Assembly (NCBI GenBank): GCA_011799875.1
Contig: CM022301.1
Span: 212,867,888 to 212,931,887 of the forward strand
Direction: 5' to 3'
Length of the DNA stretch: 64,000 nucleotides
Source: Thinopyrum elongatum
Taxonomy: Eukaryota > Streptophyta > Magnoliopsida > Poales > Poaceae
The position numbers were made by a program, and so were the translations under genes. Below are positions 33,584 to 45,839 of the stretch, piece after piece. Every line of letters begins with the position of its first letter. Within the stretch, counting starts at the first letter, position 1. Under the pieces are notes generated by a model, which searched no databases, was not told where the DNA came from, and worked only from the letters and a program-made list of their open reading frames with translations.

Positions 33584-33681
33584 ACAACAACACCACCACC
33601 ACCAACAGCAACAACAACAACAACGACAATAATTGAGCCCGGCCAACATTCTAGTGCCGCTGCAACTGTTGCTGATGCTTC
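32878..33681 (+). pseudogene. gag: gag of element F, N-terminal part
   Basis: The ATG at 32878 starts MTGSQADEIDWENMMNKALH. A TAG follows MMSG, then VQDVLNKFEEAMEKIDGIEK and a proline stretch lead into polyglutamine. The frame that continues gag after the repeat tract (EPGQHSSAAATVADAS) differs from the frame that enters it. The repeat has therefore changed length by a number not divisible by three. The gene is then interrupted by composite G at 33682. Confidence 0.65.
33112..33632 (+). repeat. CAA/CAG trinucleotide-rich tract (about 520 bp)
   Basis: Almost pure CAA and CAG triplets, with occasional CGG, TGG or GAC variants, inside the gag of F. In the entering frame it is polyglutamine for about 13 codons. 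After CGGCAATAC it is read as Asn/Ser. All six frames are nearly free of stops because of composition alone. Confidence 0.95.
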
Positions 33682-36600
33682 TGTGACATCCTGGTTTTTG
33701 CTCTTTTTCTTTTTCTGGATTTCATTGCCATTTGATTTGAATTTGGAGTTTTGAATCAACTCAGTTGGACTTAATCACTTGGGCATGTCCTTGATTTTTA
33801 CCCAAGTGACTCACCTCCCTCTCAAACAACTCATTTCCTCTCTAGTATATCACAAAATGGCCCTAGAAATATTTTTCATAAATGAAAAATATTCATTTCC
33901 TCTCTAACACCTCACTTCAGTTACATATGCTCGAAACAACCCTCATTTTTCTTGCCCACAAAAATCTAATAAAATTCCTGAATATTCTTTGGACCTTGGC
34001 ACACCTCCTCGTGCAAAAATATTTCATAGTTATTTGGAATATTTTTGCTACAGAAAATCTTTTCTGTTCTGGCCAGAAAATGCAGTTTCTACAGGAAGTG
34101 CATTTTTCCTTGATAAAATGGAGCTGAAATTTTTAGGGCTTCATTACCCTCCTAAGAAACCCCTAACCACCAAAGCGTAGCCCTAAACTCCTTCTAGATT
34201 TCTCTCTTTTAAGCTCACAAGTTTCTGTCCAGAAACTTGCCAGGATTCTACACACCAGCACAGTCGACCTGTGATCAACTCAAGACCTTGGCTCAACCCA
34301 AACTAGCAAGGACTACACGCCAGACATGAATTTAATGCACTGCGTGGCGTGATGCCAGAGTTCACGCGGTGACCGCTTTCGTCCAAGCGTGCTGGCATAC
34401 GGTCGACGCGCTCTACATCGCGCCCGAGCCTTTGTTGAGCTCGTGCTCGCTTCCCCGCTCGCCGCACCTTGCCAAACTGCGCCACCATCTTCGTTCTGAA
34501 GCCCTTAACTCTCCCCTGGCACTCGCCGACCCCGGAGCTCGCCGCAGCGAGCACAGGCACGACGCGGCCAAGCGCACAGTGCGCCCGTGCCACTGTTCTC
34601 GTCGCCACCCGAGCCCCTGTGCTCGTCTCCTCCCTCCCACAGTGGTCACGTGAACCCCGGCCTCTTCTCCTCCTCTCACTGGAGCTCTTCATCGCCATGC
34701 GCCGTTTCCAGAGAGCTCCGGCGGAGCTCGAGACCCCCTCACCTCCGCCTATAAATACAGCCCCTCCCCAGCCTCTCCGAGCACCTCAACACACTCACAC
34801 AACCACCACGACGCAGTAGATAGCCGCAGCCTGGCCGGGCAGGCCTCTGGCCACCGTTCCCGACCGGAGTTCACCGGCGATCCCCTTTGTTGCTTTCCCC
34901 TCCTCCAGAGCTTCTCGAGCTCAACCGACTCCTCCGGCATGTCTCTGGTGAACCATTGGTGCGCGCTGGTGCAGTTGGAGCCCCTGGAATCGCCCTGCCT
35001 CGCCCTGCCTCGCCGGAATCGCCATCTCCGATGAGCTCCCTCCGCCGACGTCTCTGGAGAAGACCATAAGTCCAAATGAATTGATTCTTTTTGCATTGTG
35101 TTTGTATTGAAATATTCTAGCAGCACACCAAATTTGAGATTTTTCTCTACTGTCTAGAATTTCTGGTGAATTTTAGAAGTGTTCTTGATGTTTTCTTTTT
35201 GCTGTTTTATTTATTTTCAGAAGGAGAAGCTTGCCTAGAGGAGAACCAGGAGGAGTGTGACCCTCCTCTGTGCTAAGGCAAGCCACACAAATATTTGCAT
35301 GGTGTCATTTCAATATTTATGATTTTTCCAACTTGAATATGATTTATTTCATGCATTTAATCATTTAATGAATAATGTTTATGCTAGTTACTTTGTCATG
35401 ATTGAAGTGCTTAGTTTACAAAAGTGTTTGAGTACATGGACTAGTGTGAGGCAGTAGAAATATTTTTGGTAGTATGGCTATGGTTTGGTTATGATCGGTA
35501 TCATTTTCATATATGAGTTAATGATTTTAATATGTTAATGGCATAACTAGAAATGATGGTAGTAAAACCAGTGAAGTTGAAACCAGTGAGTTAAAGTGCT
35601 TAGTAGTGCAAGTAGAATGATTCTATGATGTTGATCCGTTCACTTTAGTGTTATGTGGATATAGTGCATGTCGGATAGTTGCATGTTCATGGCATACTAT
35701 GACTCGAGTACTTTTATTTCAAGTTAAACCTGATGATAATTCAACTTGAACATAATGTTGATCGAGTCATGGTGCCACCAAATCAAGCTTCCCAGTGCAA
35801 CCACATTTGCCTTTATGGGAAGGCCTTTATTCGGTCTGTTGTCATGCCTCTGGTCGGTGCCTCCAACAAGGGAAGGTTATGGGCGTGCGGTACCCTGGCC
35901 CGGTAAGCAGACATAACCTTGTGTGCCCATTGTTGTTATGGTACCTTATACCCGTTTGGGACCATTGATTGTTTTGCCACGATAGTGGCCGTTGGATGTC
36001 TTTGGTAGACATCGAGGCCACCCATGACTTAGCCCAAGAGGAGAGTTGGTCGGAGTGGCCGAGAGAGTGTCATGGCAATGGGAAGGTTCTGTCGGAATGC
36101 CGTTGGTCCACCCGAATGGGAGTGTGAGGCCATGGGTTCCGTGGTGTGGGTACAGTGTACTAACCTCTGCAGAGTGTTTATTAAATCTATCGATAGTCGC
36201 GTTCTCGGTTACGGACACAGCTCGTAAGTAGGTCACACCATGGATCAACACGACTAAGTTAATCTTGCACACTAAAGTTATATGGTTGGCCCTGGTTATG
36301 TGATGAAATTGTTGGGACCATGAAGATGGTCATTGTTGTGGGAACAAAAGTGTTGGTTTCGTTTGCGATCCAGGAGTGATCACCGTAATGATGAGGTTGG
36401 TTACGAGGCAACCCATTTGGTAAGAGAGTCCGAGGGACTCGGTGCACAAACATGATTTACTGCATGAGTAGACTGTTGTAGACTTGCATTTAACCTGCTT
36501 AATTGTCATATTATTGTTTGCCATTATGCTTATACTTGTTGTGAGCTTGCAAGTACATTCAATGTACTCACCTGGCGTGTCATGCCAGATTTCAGGAAAG

Positions 36601-36924
36601 TCTTATCGGATCGGAGTGCTTCACGTGTCTAGATCGTGTCCACATCGGTGTCCCTGTGCTATGGAGTTCCGCTTCGTCGTCGTTCCACTGCCGCGTAGTT
36701 GTCGTGATCGAGGCGCCTTCATGTTCATTAAATAATGTACATACTATTCAGCCGCACCGTGTGTGCCGCTTGGCCTCGCTACTTGATGTAATATCAAACC
36801 TATGTTTTTGCTAGCATCAATAAAGTGGTTGTATTCTGTACCAAGTTGTTGTGTGTTGCCAGAAGACTAGATCTCTGGGCTGGCAATGCAAGGTAAACCG
36901 GTTGCTCTGAGCTGGGGTGCCACA
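33682..36924 (+). repeat. LTR1 of composite G (3243 bp)
   Basis: It starts TGTGACATCCTGG and ends GGGGTGCCACA. TATAAATA lies at 34750-34757 and AATAAA at 36819-36824. Compared with LTR2 it lacks 326 bp at 35063-35066, where the tetramer ACCA remains once. The many short frames in it are not conserved as proteins. Confidence 0.95.
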
Positions 36925-36929
36925 ACGCT

Positions 36930-36941
36930 TGATATCAGAGC
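36930..36941 (+). other. PBS after LTR1 (mutated)
   Basis: TGATATCAGAGC is one G-to-A change from the initiator tRNA-Met complement TGGTATCAGAGC, which is intact after LTR2. Confidence 0.75.
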
Positions 36942-37092
36942 CGCGCTGACTGTAGGACACGCTAGACCGCCGACGCGTTAGTTAAATGGTAGATAGATGG
37001 TTTTTGAGTGCCAGTAGTGTTTGCATCTGCTTGCTGCATTGCATGCATTTGATGTATTGTTATTTCTAACCGACTAATGGATGTGAGTGTAG

Positions 37093-37899
37093 ATGGCTCC
37101 AGTGCCGTATGCATGTCAGGTGGAGCTGGCACCGTACACTTCACCGCACCTTCTTCGGCATGTGTGGCGTCGACTCTACCCTCACGGTGACGACCCAGTG
37201 TATCGGGTGTACCGGGAGTGCCTAGCAGATTTAGTGTACGAGTATCCTGCGGTGGTTACCCTGCGCAGCAGTACGACAGCTAGCACTTACACTCATTCTT
37301 CTAGGAGTGGTTTCGCTTCTACCCCCGCTCAGGCTATTCAGTTTGTTGCATTTCAGATTCTCGTTGAGCTCCGCTATAACGAGATCCAGATGCAGACCCA
37401 CCCAGGTTTCTACCACTACCCCTCCCTGCACGATGATGGTCGTGTCCGCTTTCTTGTCGTTGATCCGGCGGCTGATAGCGCTGCTAGCCACCTTTCTCGC
37501 TATGTCACTGCTAGTTATCTTCTGATTCACGAGCTAGCCCGAGAGCTGACTCATGCTCGCACTGCTTTAGTGGCCGCTAGGTCCTATCCCACTCCACCTT
37601 CCAGGGGATTTACTCCCTATATTGCACCAGTTTCTAGCTCGCCAGTTACCTCGGTTTTTCCTTCGAGTAGCTCAGGCACCTCGACCGTGACTCCCCACTG
37701 TGCCCCTGCCGAGTGGATTTCACTTCTCGCTACTCCCGCAGCACCTGTGCTCCAGCCTCATCCCGCGCCTGCCCCTGAGGGAGAGCCCTCGAGGCAGTGT
37801 CATCGTGTCACCTTTAACCCGGAGGTTTCCATTAACGTCGTCAGTTCAGGATCTGAGTCCGGCTCAGGAGAGGACCCAGCAGGACCAGCGAAGCACTAG
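37093..37899 (+). CDS. Extra ORF between PBS and gag, copy 1 (268 aa)
   Basis: An uninterrupted ORF starts with ATG 152 bp after the PBS (MAPVPYACQVELAPYTSPHL). The N-terminal half is globular (RRLYPHGDDPVYRVYREC, AIQFVAFQILVELRYNEIQM, HPGFYHYPSLHDDGRVRF). A helix with LLIHELARELTHARTALVAA follows, then a Ser/Pro/Thr-rich tail with VTFNPEVSINVVSSGSESGS. A second copy at 44782 is alike over its whole length. I recognise no domain. It is neither Gag nor Pol, and its stability suggests a real protein of this family. Confidence 0.7.
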   Translation: MAPVPYACQVELAPYTSPHLLRHVWRRLYPHGDDPVYRVYRECLADLVYEYPAVVTLRSSTTASTYTHSSRSGFASTPAQAIQFVAFQILVELRYNEIQMQTHPGFYHYPSLHDDGRVRFLVVDPAADSAASHLSRYVTASYLLIHELARELTHARTALVAARSYPTPPSRGFTPYIAPVSSSPVTSVFPSSSSGTSTVTPHCAPAEWISLLATPAAPVLQPHPAPAPEGEPSRQCHRVTFNPEVSINVVSSGSESGSGEDPAGPAKH

Positions 37900-38122
37900 A
37901 CCGTCCGAGTATCCGTAGTGTCATGATGCTTGATGTACGGATGTAGTCGTACTTGCCATGATGTTTCCCTTTCATGTATGAGTCTATGTATAATTATGTT
38001 GGAGCTTTTTATTATTCGCCTTGGTTTTTGCTGCTTTCTTTCGGGTTTGTCGCTTGCTTTTCTTCCCATTTTTGGATGTTGCTCATCTCGGTTGCCTCAT
38101 ATTGGGAAAAACAAACAATAGG

Positions 38123-39178
38123 ATGATGCGGGGAGGCAGCAGCAGTCACGCTAGTGAGGATGTCCCTGTTCGTCGCTCAGCAAGACAGGCAGGACATTCC
38201 CCCGAGCCATATCCACCACCACCGCCTCCACCACCACATCCGCCATCCACTGAACAAATCATGCACATGTTCGAAGAAAGAAGAAACAACGATCTGATTG
38301 AGCTGTTGAAAAGTGTGCAAGCTATGGTTGGGCAGAATGGAAATCAGAATGGCCATCACTCTAAACTGTCAGACTTTCAGATGACTAAGCTTCCCAGATT
38401 CAGTCAAGTTATCGATCCTTTGGAAGCCGATGATTGGTTATGGGCAATTGAGAAGAAGCTTGAGATTGCTCACACTGAGGAAGTCGACAAGGTTCCGTTT
38501 GCTACACACTACCTTGAAGGAGCTGCCGCTATATGGTGGGATAATGCGAAAGCGATGTGGCCGGCGGACGATGAAATCACTTGGGCTAAATTCAAAGACC
38601 ATTTCCGCAAGTACCATATTCCCGCCGGTATTATGAAGGTCAAGCAGCGTGAATTCCTCGCTCTCACCCAAGGAAGCCTGTCAGTAAGTGAGTATCTGCA
38701 TAAGTTCAACCATTTGGCCCGCTATTCTCTCTATGATGTGGCTACGGAAGAAAGGAAGATCGACAGATTTCTTGGAGGACTGAATCAACACCTCAAATGC
38801 ACTCTCAGTATGCTCGACTTTCCGGATTTCCAGACTCTGGTAAACAAAGCCCTCATAGCAGAACGAGAACACAAGATCGTGCACGACAATAAACTCGCTA
38901 ACAATGATCATAAGCGCAAGTTCGACCCTAAGAAGGATGGACAGCCAGTGCAGAAGGCTCGTACCTGGCAGCAGACTCAGGTTGAGTACAAGCCCAATTG
39001 GCAGCAGAATGTTAACAAGACTACTACTCAAGTCAAGAATGTCGTGACCAGCCCGGTACGCGAAGAGTGTCAGCGCAACAATTCGTGTTTTTCTTGTGGG
39101 CAGACCAGGCATTACTCCAGACAGTGCCCCAAGAGCGGCAAGACAAATGCTCCATTTAGGCCAGTCAACCACATGGGA
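38123..39178 (+). pseudogene. gag: gag copy 1 of composite G, truncated at the Copia junction
   Basis: It begins MMRGGSSSHASEDVPVRRS. A retrotransposon Gag capsid region follows (EGAAAIWWDNAKAMWPADDE, FRKYHIPAGIMKVKQREFLA, LNQHLKCTLSMLDFPDFQT), then the knuckle CFSCGQTRHYSRQC, in which the glycine before His is Arg. The similarity to gag copy 2 ends at VNHMG, and Copia sequence follows at 39179. Up to that point the frame is open. Protease, RT and integrase of this copy are missing. Confidence 0.85.
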
Positions 39179-41060
39179 TACTAGTTAACAATTCGTATTT
39201 GATACCGGTTCAGTTGCTAAGATTAGTAACTCGAAACAGGAGTTGCAAAATGAACAGAGACTAGTTAAGGACGAGGTGACGATGTGTGTTGGAAGTGATT
39301 CCAAGGTTGATAAGATCACCATCACACACTCTCTCTACCTTCGGGATTAGTGTTGGACCTAAATAAATGTTTTTTGGTGTTTGCGTTGAGCATGAATATG
39401 ATTGGATCATGTTTATTGCAATACGGTTATTCATTTAAGTCAAATAATAATTGTTGTTCTGTTTACATTAATAAAACCTTCTATGGTCATACACCCAATG
39501 TAAATGGTTTATTGAATCTCGATCGTAGTGATACACATATTCATAATATTGATGCCAAAAGATGCAAAGTTGATAATGATAGTGCAACATATTTGTGGCA
39601 CTGTCGTTTAGGTCATATTGGTGTAAAGCGCACGAAGAAACTCCATGCAGATGGGCTTTTGGAATCACTTGATTATGAATCATTTGATACTTGCGAACCA
39701 TGCCTCATGGGCAAGATGACTAAAACTCCATTCTACAGAACAATGGAGCGAGCCAATACATACCGATGTATGCGGTCCGATGAGGGTTGAGGCTCGCGGC
39801 GGGTATCGTTATTTTCTATCCTTCATAGATGATTTGAGCAGATATGGGTATATCTACTTGATGAAACACAAGTCTGAAACATTTGAAAAGTTCAAAGAAT
39901 TTCAGAGTGAAGTGGAGAATCATCGTAACAAGAAAATAAAGTTTCTACGATCTGATCGCGGAGGCGAATATTTGAGTTATGAGTTTGGCCTTCATTTAAA
40001 ACAATGTGGAATAGTTTCACAACTCACGCCACCTGGAACACCACAGCGTAATGGTGTGTCCGAACGTCGTAACCGTACTTTATTAGATATGGTGCGATCT
40101 ATGATATCTCTTATCGATTTACCACTATCATTTTGGGGTTATGCATTAGAGACAGCCGCATTCACATTAAATAGGGCACCATCTAAATCCATTGAGATGA
40201 CACCGTATGAACTATGGTTTGGCAAGAAACCTAAGCTGTCGTTTCTTAAAGTTTGGGGTTGCGACACTTATGTCAAAAGGCTTTAGCCTGATAAGCTCGA
40301 ACCCAAATCGAAGAAGTGCGTCTTCATAGGATACCCTAAGGACACAATTGGGTACACCTTCTACCACAGATCCGATGGCAAGATCTTTGTTGCCAAGAAT
40401 GGAAACTTTCTAGAGAAGGAGTTTCTCTCGAAAGAAGTGAGTGGGAGGAAAGTAGAACTTGATGAGGTAATTGTACCTTCTCTCGAATTGGAAAGTAGCT
40501 CATCACAGAAAACGGTTCCCGTGATATCTACACCAACTAGAGAGGAAGCTAATGATGATGATCATGAAACTTCAGATCAAGTTACTACTGAACCTCGTAG
40601 GTCAACTAGAGCACGATCCACACCAGAGTGGTACGGTAATCCTGTTCTGGAAGTCATGTTACTAGACCATGACGAACCTACGAATTATGAAGAAGCTATG
40701 ATGAGCCCAGATTCCGATAAATTGCTTGAGGCCATGAAATCTGAGATAGGATCCATGTATGAGAACAAAGTATGGACTTTGGTGGACTTGCCCGATGATC
40801 GGCGAGCCATAGAGAATAAATGGATCTTCAAGAAGAAGACTGACACTGATGGTAATATTACTGTCTACAAAGCTCGACTTGTCGTGAAAGGTTTTCGACA
40901 AGTTCAAGGAGTTGACTACGATGAGACTTTCTCACCCGTAGCGATGCTTAAGTCTGTCCGAATCATGTTAGCAATTGCCGCATTTTATGATTATGAAATC
41001 TGGCAAATGGACGTCAAAACTGCATTCCTTAATGGATTTCTTAAAGAAGAGTTGTATATG
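39179..41060 (+). mobile_element. Ty1/Copia fragment (pre-integrase, integrase, start of RT), possibly Angela/WIS-like
   Basis: The fragment has an early GAG-pre-integrase region with stops, ending HCRLGHIGVKRTKKLHADGL. The integrase core follows (RYFLSFIDDLSRYGYIYLMK, FLRSDRGGEY and PQRNGVSERRNRTLLDM carry the two Asp and the Glu). The RT start is NKWIFKKKTDTDGN, VKGFRQVQGVDYDETFSPVA and WQMDVKTAFLNGFL. Integrase before RT is the Copia order. It has no LTR, gag or RT active site. It is cut on the left by gag copy 1 and on the right in KEELYM by LTR2. A TAG at 40286 interrupts the frame. Confidence 0.85.
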
Positions 41061-44000
41061 TGTGACATCCTGGTTTTTGCTCTTTTTCTTTTTCTGGATT
41101 TCATTGCCATTTGATTTGAATTTGGAGTTTTGAATCAACTCAGTTGGACTTAATCACTTGGGCATGTCCTTGATTTTCACCCAAGTGACCCACCTCCCTC
41201 TCAAACACATCATTTCCTCTCTGATATATCACAAAATGGCCCTAGGAATATTTTTCATAAATGAAAAATATTCATTTCCTCTCTAACACCTCACTTCAGT
41301 TACATATGCTCCAAAGCAACCCTCATTTTTCTTGCCCACAAAAATCTGAGAAAATTCCTGAATATTCTTTGGACCTTGGCACACCTCCCTGTGTAAAAAT
41401 ATTTCATAGTTATTTGGAATATTTTTGCTACAGAAAATCTTTTCTGTTCTGGCCAGAAAATGCAGTTTCTACAGGAAGTGCATTTTTCGTTAATCGAATG
41501 GAGTTGAAATTTTCAGGGCTTCATTACCCTCCTAAGAAACCCCTAACCACGAAAGCTTAACCCTAAACTCCTTCTTGATCTCTCTCTATTAACCTCACAA
41601 GTTTCTGTCCAGAAACTTGCCAAGATGCTACACTCTCACACAGTCGACCTGTGATCAACTCAAGACCTTGGATCAACCCAAACCATCAAGGACTACATGC
41701 CAGACATGAATTTAATGCACTGTGTGGCCTGATGCCAGAGTTCACGCGGTGACCGCGTTCATCCAAGCGTGTTGGCATACGGCCGACACGCTCTACGTCG
41801 CGCCCGAGCCTCTGTTGAGCTCGTGCTCGCTTCCCCGCTTGTCGCACCTTGCCAAACCGCGCCACCATCTTTGTTCCGAAGCCCTTAACTCTCCACTGGC
41901 ACTCGCCGGCACCGGAGCTCGCCGCAGCGAGCACGGGCACGACGCGGCCAAGTGCGCCCGTGCCACTGTTCTCGTCGCCACCCGAGCCCCTGTGCTCGTC
42001 TCCTCCCTCACATAGTGGCCGCGTGAGCCATGACTTCTTCCCCCCCTCTCACTGACACCTCTCGTCGCTGGTCGCCATCTCTAGAGAACTCCGGTGGAGC
42101 CCGAGCCCCCTCCCCCCTCGCCTATAAATACAGCGCCTCCAGAGCCTCTCCGAGCACCTCAACACACTCACACAACCACCATGACGCAGTAGATAGCCGC
42201 AGCCCGGCCGGCCAGGCCTCTGGCCGCCGTTCCCGACCCGAGCTCACTGGCGATCCCCTCTGTTGCTTCCCACTCCTCCAGAGCCTCTCGAGCTCGATCG
42301 ACTTCTTCGGCGTGTCTCTGGTGAACCACTGGTGCGCGCTGGTGCTGTTGGAGCTGCTGGACCGACCCTGCCTCGCCGGAATCGCCAACTCCGACAAGCT
42401 TCCTCCGCCTACGTCTCTGGAGAAGACCACCGCAACACGCTCCGTCCACCCCTAGCCACGTTTCATGTACGTACAGGCTTGTCGTAGTCTTGCACATCCA
42501 TTCCCCCCTCCACGGCGGCCGCCGACCCGTCCTCACCGGAGAATCATCAGCGATTCGCCGCCCCTCCTCTGTTTCCCTCTCTCTCTAAACCTGACCGCAG
42601 GGGCCCACTATCAACCACTCAGCCGCGCCTGAAGCGGTATAAGTGGTGGCGCCCTGCGTGATTACGCCTTCGATGTCACCCCCCTGGTTTTCTTTTTATT
42701 TGAATTTAATTTAAATTTTGACCAGAAACTTTGACCAGTCCTAACTCCTAAACCATAAGTCCAAATGAATTGATTCTTTTTGCATTGTGTTTGTATTGAA
42801 ATATTCTAGCAGCACACAAAATTTGAGATTTTTCTCTGCTGCCTAGAATTTCTGGTGAATTTCTGAAGTGTTCTTGATGTTTTCTTTTTGCTGTTTTATT
42901 TATTTTCAGAAGGAGAAGCTTGCCTAGAGGAGAGCCAGGAGGAGTGTGACCCTCTTCTGTGCTAAGGCAAGCCACACAAATATTTGCATGGTGTCATTTC
43001 AATAATTATGATTTTTCCAACTTGACTATGGTTTATTTCATGCATTTAATCATTTAATAAATATTGCTTATGCTAGTTTACTTTGTCATAATTGAAGTGA
43101 TTAGTTTACAGTAGTGTTTGAGTGCATGAACTAGTGTGAGGCAGTAGAAGTACCTTGGTAGTATGGCTATGGTTTGGTTATGATCGGTATTATTTTCATA
43201 TATGAGGTATTGATTTTACTATGTTAATGGCATAACTAAAAAGGATGCGATTGAAAACCCGTGAAGTTGAAACCAGTGAGTTAAAGTGATTAGTAGTGCA
43301 AGTAGAATGATTATATGATGTTGATCCGTTTACTTTCGTGTTATGTGGATATAGCGCATGTCAGATAGTTGCATGTTCATGGCATACTATGACTCGAGTT
43401 CTTTTATTTCAAGTTAAACCTGATAATAATTCAACTTGAACATAATGTTGATCGAGTCATGGTGCCACCGAATCGAGTTTCCCAGTGCAACCACATTTGC
43501 CTTTATGGGAAGGCCCTTATTCAATTCGTTGTCATGCCTCTAGTCGGTGCCTCCAACGAGGGAAGGTTATGGGCATGCGGTACCCTGGCCCGGTAAGCAG
43601 ACATAACCTTGTGTGCCCGTTGTTGTTATGGTACCTTGTCCCCGTTTGGGACCGTTTATTGTTTTGCCACGACGGTGGCCGTTGGATGTCACAGGTTGAC
43701 ATCGGGGCCACCCATGACTTAGCCTAGAGGGGAGTGGGTCGGAGTGGCCGGGAGAGTGTCATGGCAATGGGTTGGTTTTGTCGGAATGCCGTTGGTCCAC
43801 CCGAATGGGAGTGCGAAGCCATGGGTTCCGTGGTGTCGGTACAGTGTACTAACCTCTGCAGAGTGTTTATTAAATCTATCGATAGCCGCGTACTCGGTCA
43901 CGGACATAGCTCGTAAGTAGGTCACACCATGGATCAACATGATTAAGTTAATCTTGCACACTAAAGTTATATGGTTGGCACTGGTTATGTGATGAAATTG

Positions 44001-44613
44001 TTGGGACCATGAAGATGGTCGTTGTTATGGGAACCAAAGTGTTGGTTTCGTTTGTGATCCGGGAGTGATCACCATAATGATGAGGTTGGTTACGAGGTAA
44101 CCCGTTTGGTAAGAGAGTCCGAGGGACTCGGTGCACAAGCATGATTCATTGCATGAGTAGTCTGTTGTAGACTTGCATTTAACCTGCTTAATTGTCATAT
44201 TATTGTTTGCCATCATGCTTATACTTGTTGTGAGCTTGCAAGTACAATCAATGTACTGACCTGGCATGTCATGCCAGATTTCAAGAAAGTCTTATCGGAT
44301 CGGAGTGCTACCCGTGTCTAGACCGTGTCCACATCGATGTCCCTGTGATATGGAGTTCCGCTTCATCGTCGTTCCGCTGCCGCGTAGTTATCGTGATCGA
44401 GGCCCCTTCATGTTCATTAAATAATGTACATATTGTTCAGCCGCACCGTGTGTGCCACTTGGCCTTGCTACTTGATATAATATTGAACCTATGTTTCTGA
44501 TAGCATTAATAAAGCGGTTGTTTTCTGTACCAAGTTGTTGTGTGTTGCCAGAAGACTAGATCTCTGGGCTGGCAATGCAAGGTAAACCGGTTGCTCTGAG
44601 CCGGGGTGCCACA
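41061..44613 (+). repeat. LTR2 of composite G (3553 bp)
   Basis: It starts TGTGACATCCTGG and ends GGGGTGCCACA, with TATAAATA at 42123-42130. It is the most divergent of the three LTRs over most of its length. Examples are the stretch upstream of the TATA box (42010-42120) and around 43230-43260. Confidence 0.95.
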
Positions 44614-44618
44614 ATGCT

Positions 44619-44630
44619 TGGTATCAGAGC
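44619..44630 (+). other. PBS after LTR2
   Basis: TGGTATCAGAGC, five bases after the LTR end, is the complement of the initiator tRNA-Met 3' end. Confidence 0.85.
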
Positions 44631-44781
44631 CGCACTGACTGTAGGACACGCTAGACCACCGACGCGTTAGTTAAACAGTAGATAGATGGTTTTTGAGTGC
44701 CGGTAGTGTTTGCATCTGCTTGCTGCATTACATGCATTTGATGTATTGTTATTTCTAACCGACTAATGGTTGTGAGTGTAG

Positions 44782-45576
44782 ATGGCTCCAGTGCCGTATG
44801 CGTGTCAGGTGGAGCAGGCACCGCACCTTCTTCGGCTTGTGTGGCGTCAACTCTACCCTCATGGTGACGACCCGGTGTATCGGGTGTACCGGGAGTGCCT
44901 AGCAGATTCAGTGTACGAGTATCACGCGGTGGTTACCCTGCGCTGCCGTACGACAGCTAGCACTCACACTCGTTCTTCTAGGAGTGGTTTCGCTTCTACC
45001 CCCGCTCAGGCTATTCAGTTTGCTGCGTTTGAGATTCTCGTTGAGCTCCGCTATAACGAGATCCAGATGCAGACCCACCCAGGTTTCTACCACTACCCCT
45101 CCCTGCACGATGATGGTCGTGTCCGCTTTCCTGTCGTTGATCCGGCGGCCGATAGCGCTGCTAGCCACCTTTCTCGCTATGTCACTGCTAGTTATCTTCT
45201 GATTCACGAGCTGGCCCGAGAGCTGACTCGTACTCACACTGCTTTAGTGGCCGCTAGGTCCTATCCCACTCCACCTTCCAGGGGATTTACTCCCTATATT
45301 GCACCAGTTTCTAGCTCGCCAGTTACCCCGGTTACTCCTTCGAGTAGCTCGGGCGCCTCGACCGTGACTCCCCACAGTGCCCCTGTCGAGTGGGTTATAC
45401 TTCTCGCTACTCCCATAGCACCTATGCTCCAGCCTCATCCCGCATCTGCCCCTGAGGGAGGGCCCTCGAGGCAGCGTCGTCTTGTTACCTTTAACCCGGA
45501 GGTTTCCGTTAACATCGTCAGTTCAGGATCTGAGTCCGGTTCAGTAGAGAACCCAGCAGGACCAGCAGAGCCCTAG
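44782..45576 (+). CDS. Extra ORF between PBS and gag, copy 2 (264 aa)
   Basis: An uninterrupted ORF aligns with copy 1 (37093-37899) from MAPVPYACQVE to the end. The only length difference is four residues (YTSP of copy 1) lost in frame near codon 15. Roughly 35 residue differences are visible by eye, concentrated in the N-terminal 60 residues and the Ser/Pro tail. The middle part (AIQF through HELAREL) is almost unchanged. The gag gene of the same element starts 264 bp downstream. Both copies of this ORF are open while the adjoining pol is broken at many places. Confidence 0.7.
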   Translation: MAPVPYACQVEQAPHLLRLVWRQLYPHGDDPVYRVYRECLADSVYEYHAVVTLRCRTTASTHTRSSRSGFASTPAQAIQFAAFEILVELRYNEIQMQTHPGFYHYPSLHDDGRVRFPVVDPAADSAASHLSRYVTASYLLIHELARELTRTHTALVAARSYPTPPSRGFTPYIAPVSSSPVTPVTPSSSSGASTVTPHSAPVEWVILLATPIAPMLQPHPASAPEGGPSRQRRLVTFNPEVSVNIVSSGSESGSVENPAGPAEP

Positions 45577-45839
45577 GTCGTCAGAGTATCCGCAGTTGTC
45601 ATAATTCTTGATGTACGGATGTAGTCGTACTTGTCATGATGTACCATTTCATGTATGAGCGTAGTCGAACCCGTCATGATGTTCCCTTTCATGTATGAGT
45701 CTATGTATAATTATGTCGGAACTTTTTATTATTTGCCTTGGCTTTTGCTGCTTTCTTTCGGGTTTGCCGCTTGCTTTTCGTCCCATTTTTGGATGTTGCT
45801 CATCTCGGTTGCCTCATATTGGGAAAAACAAACAATAGG

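Noticed and set aside
32932..33759. Very long poly-Leu, poly-Val, poly-Thr, poly-Asn and poly-Cys frames on both strands
   Set aside because: They are the six readings of one CAA/CAG repeat tract. Openness in all frames is a composition effect and not evidence of proteins.
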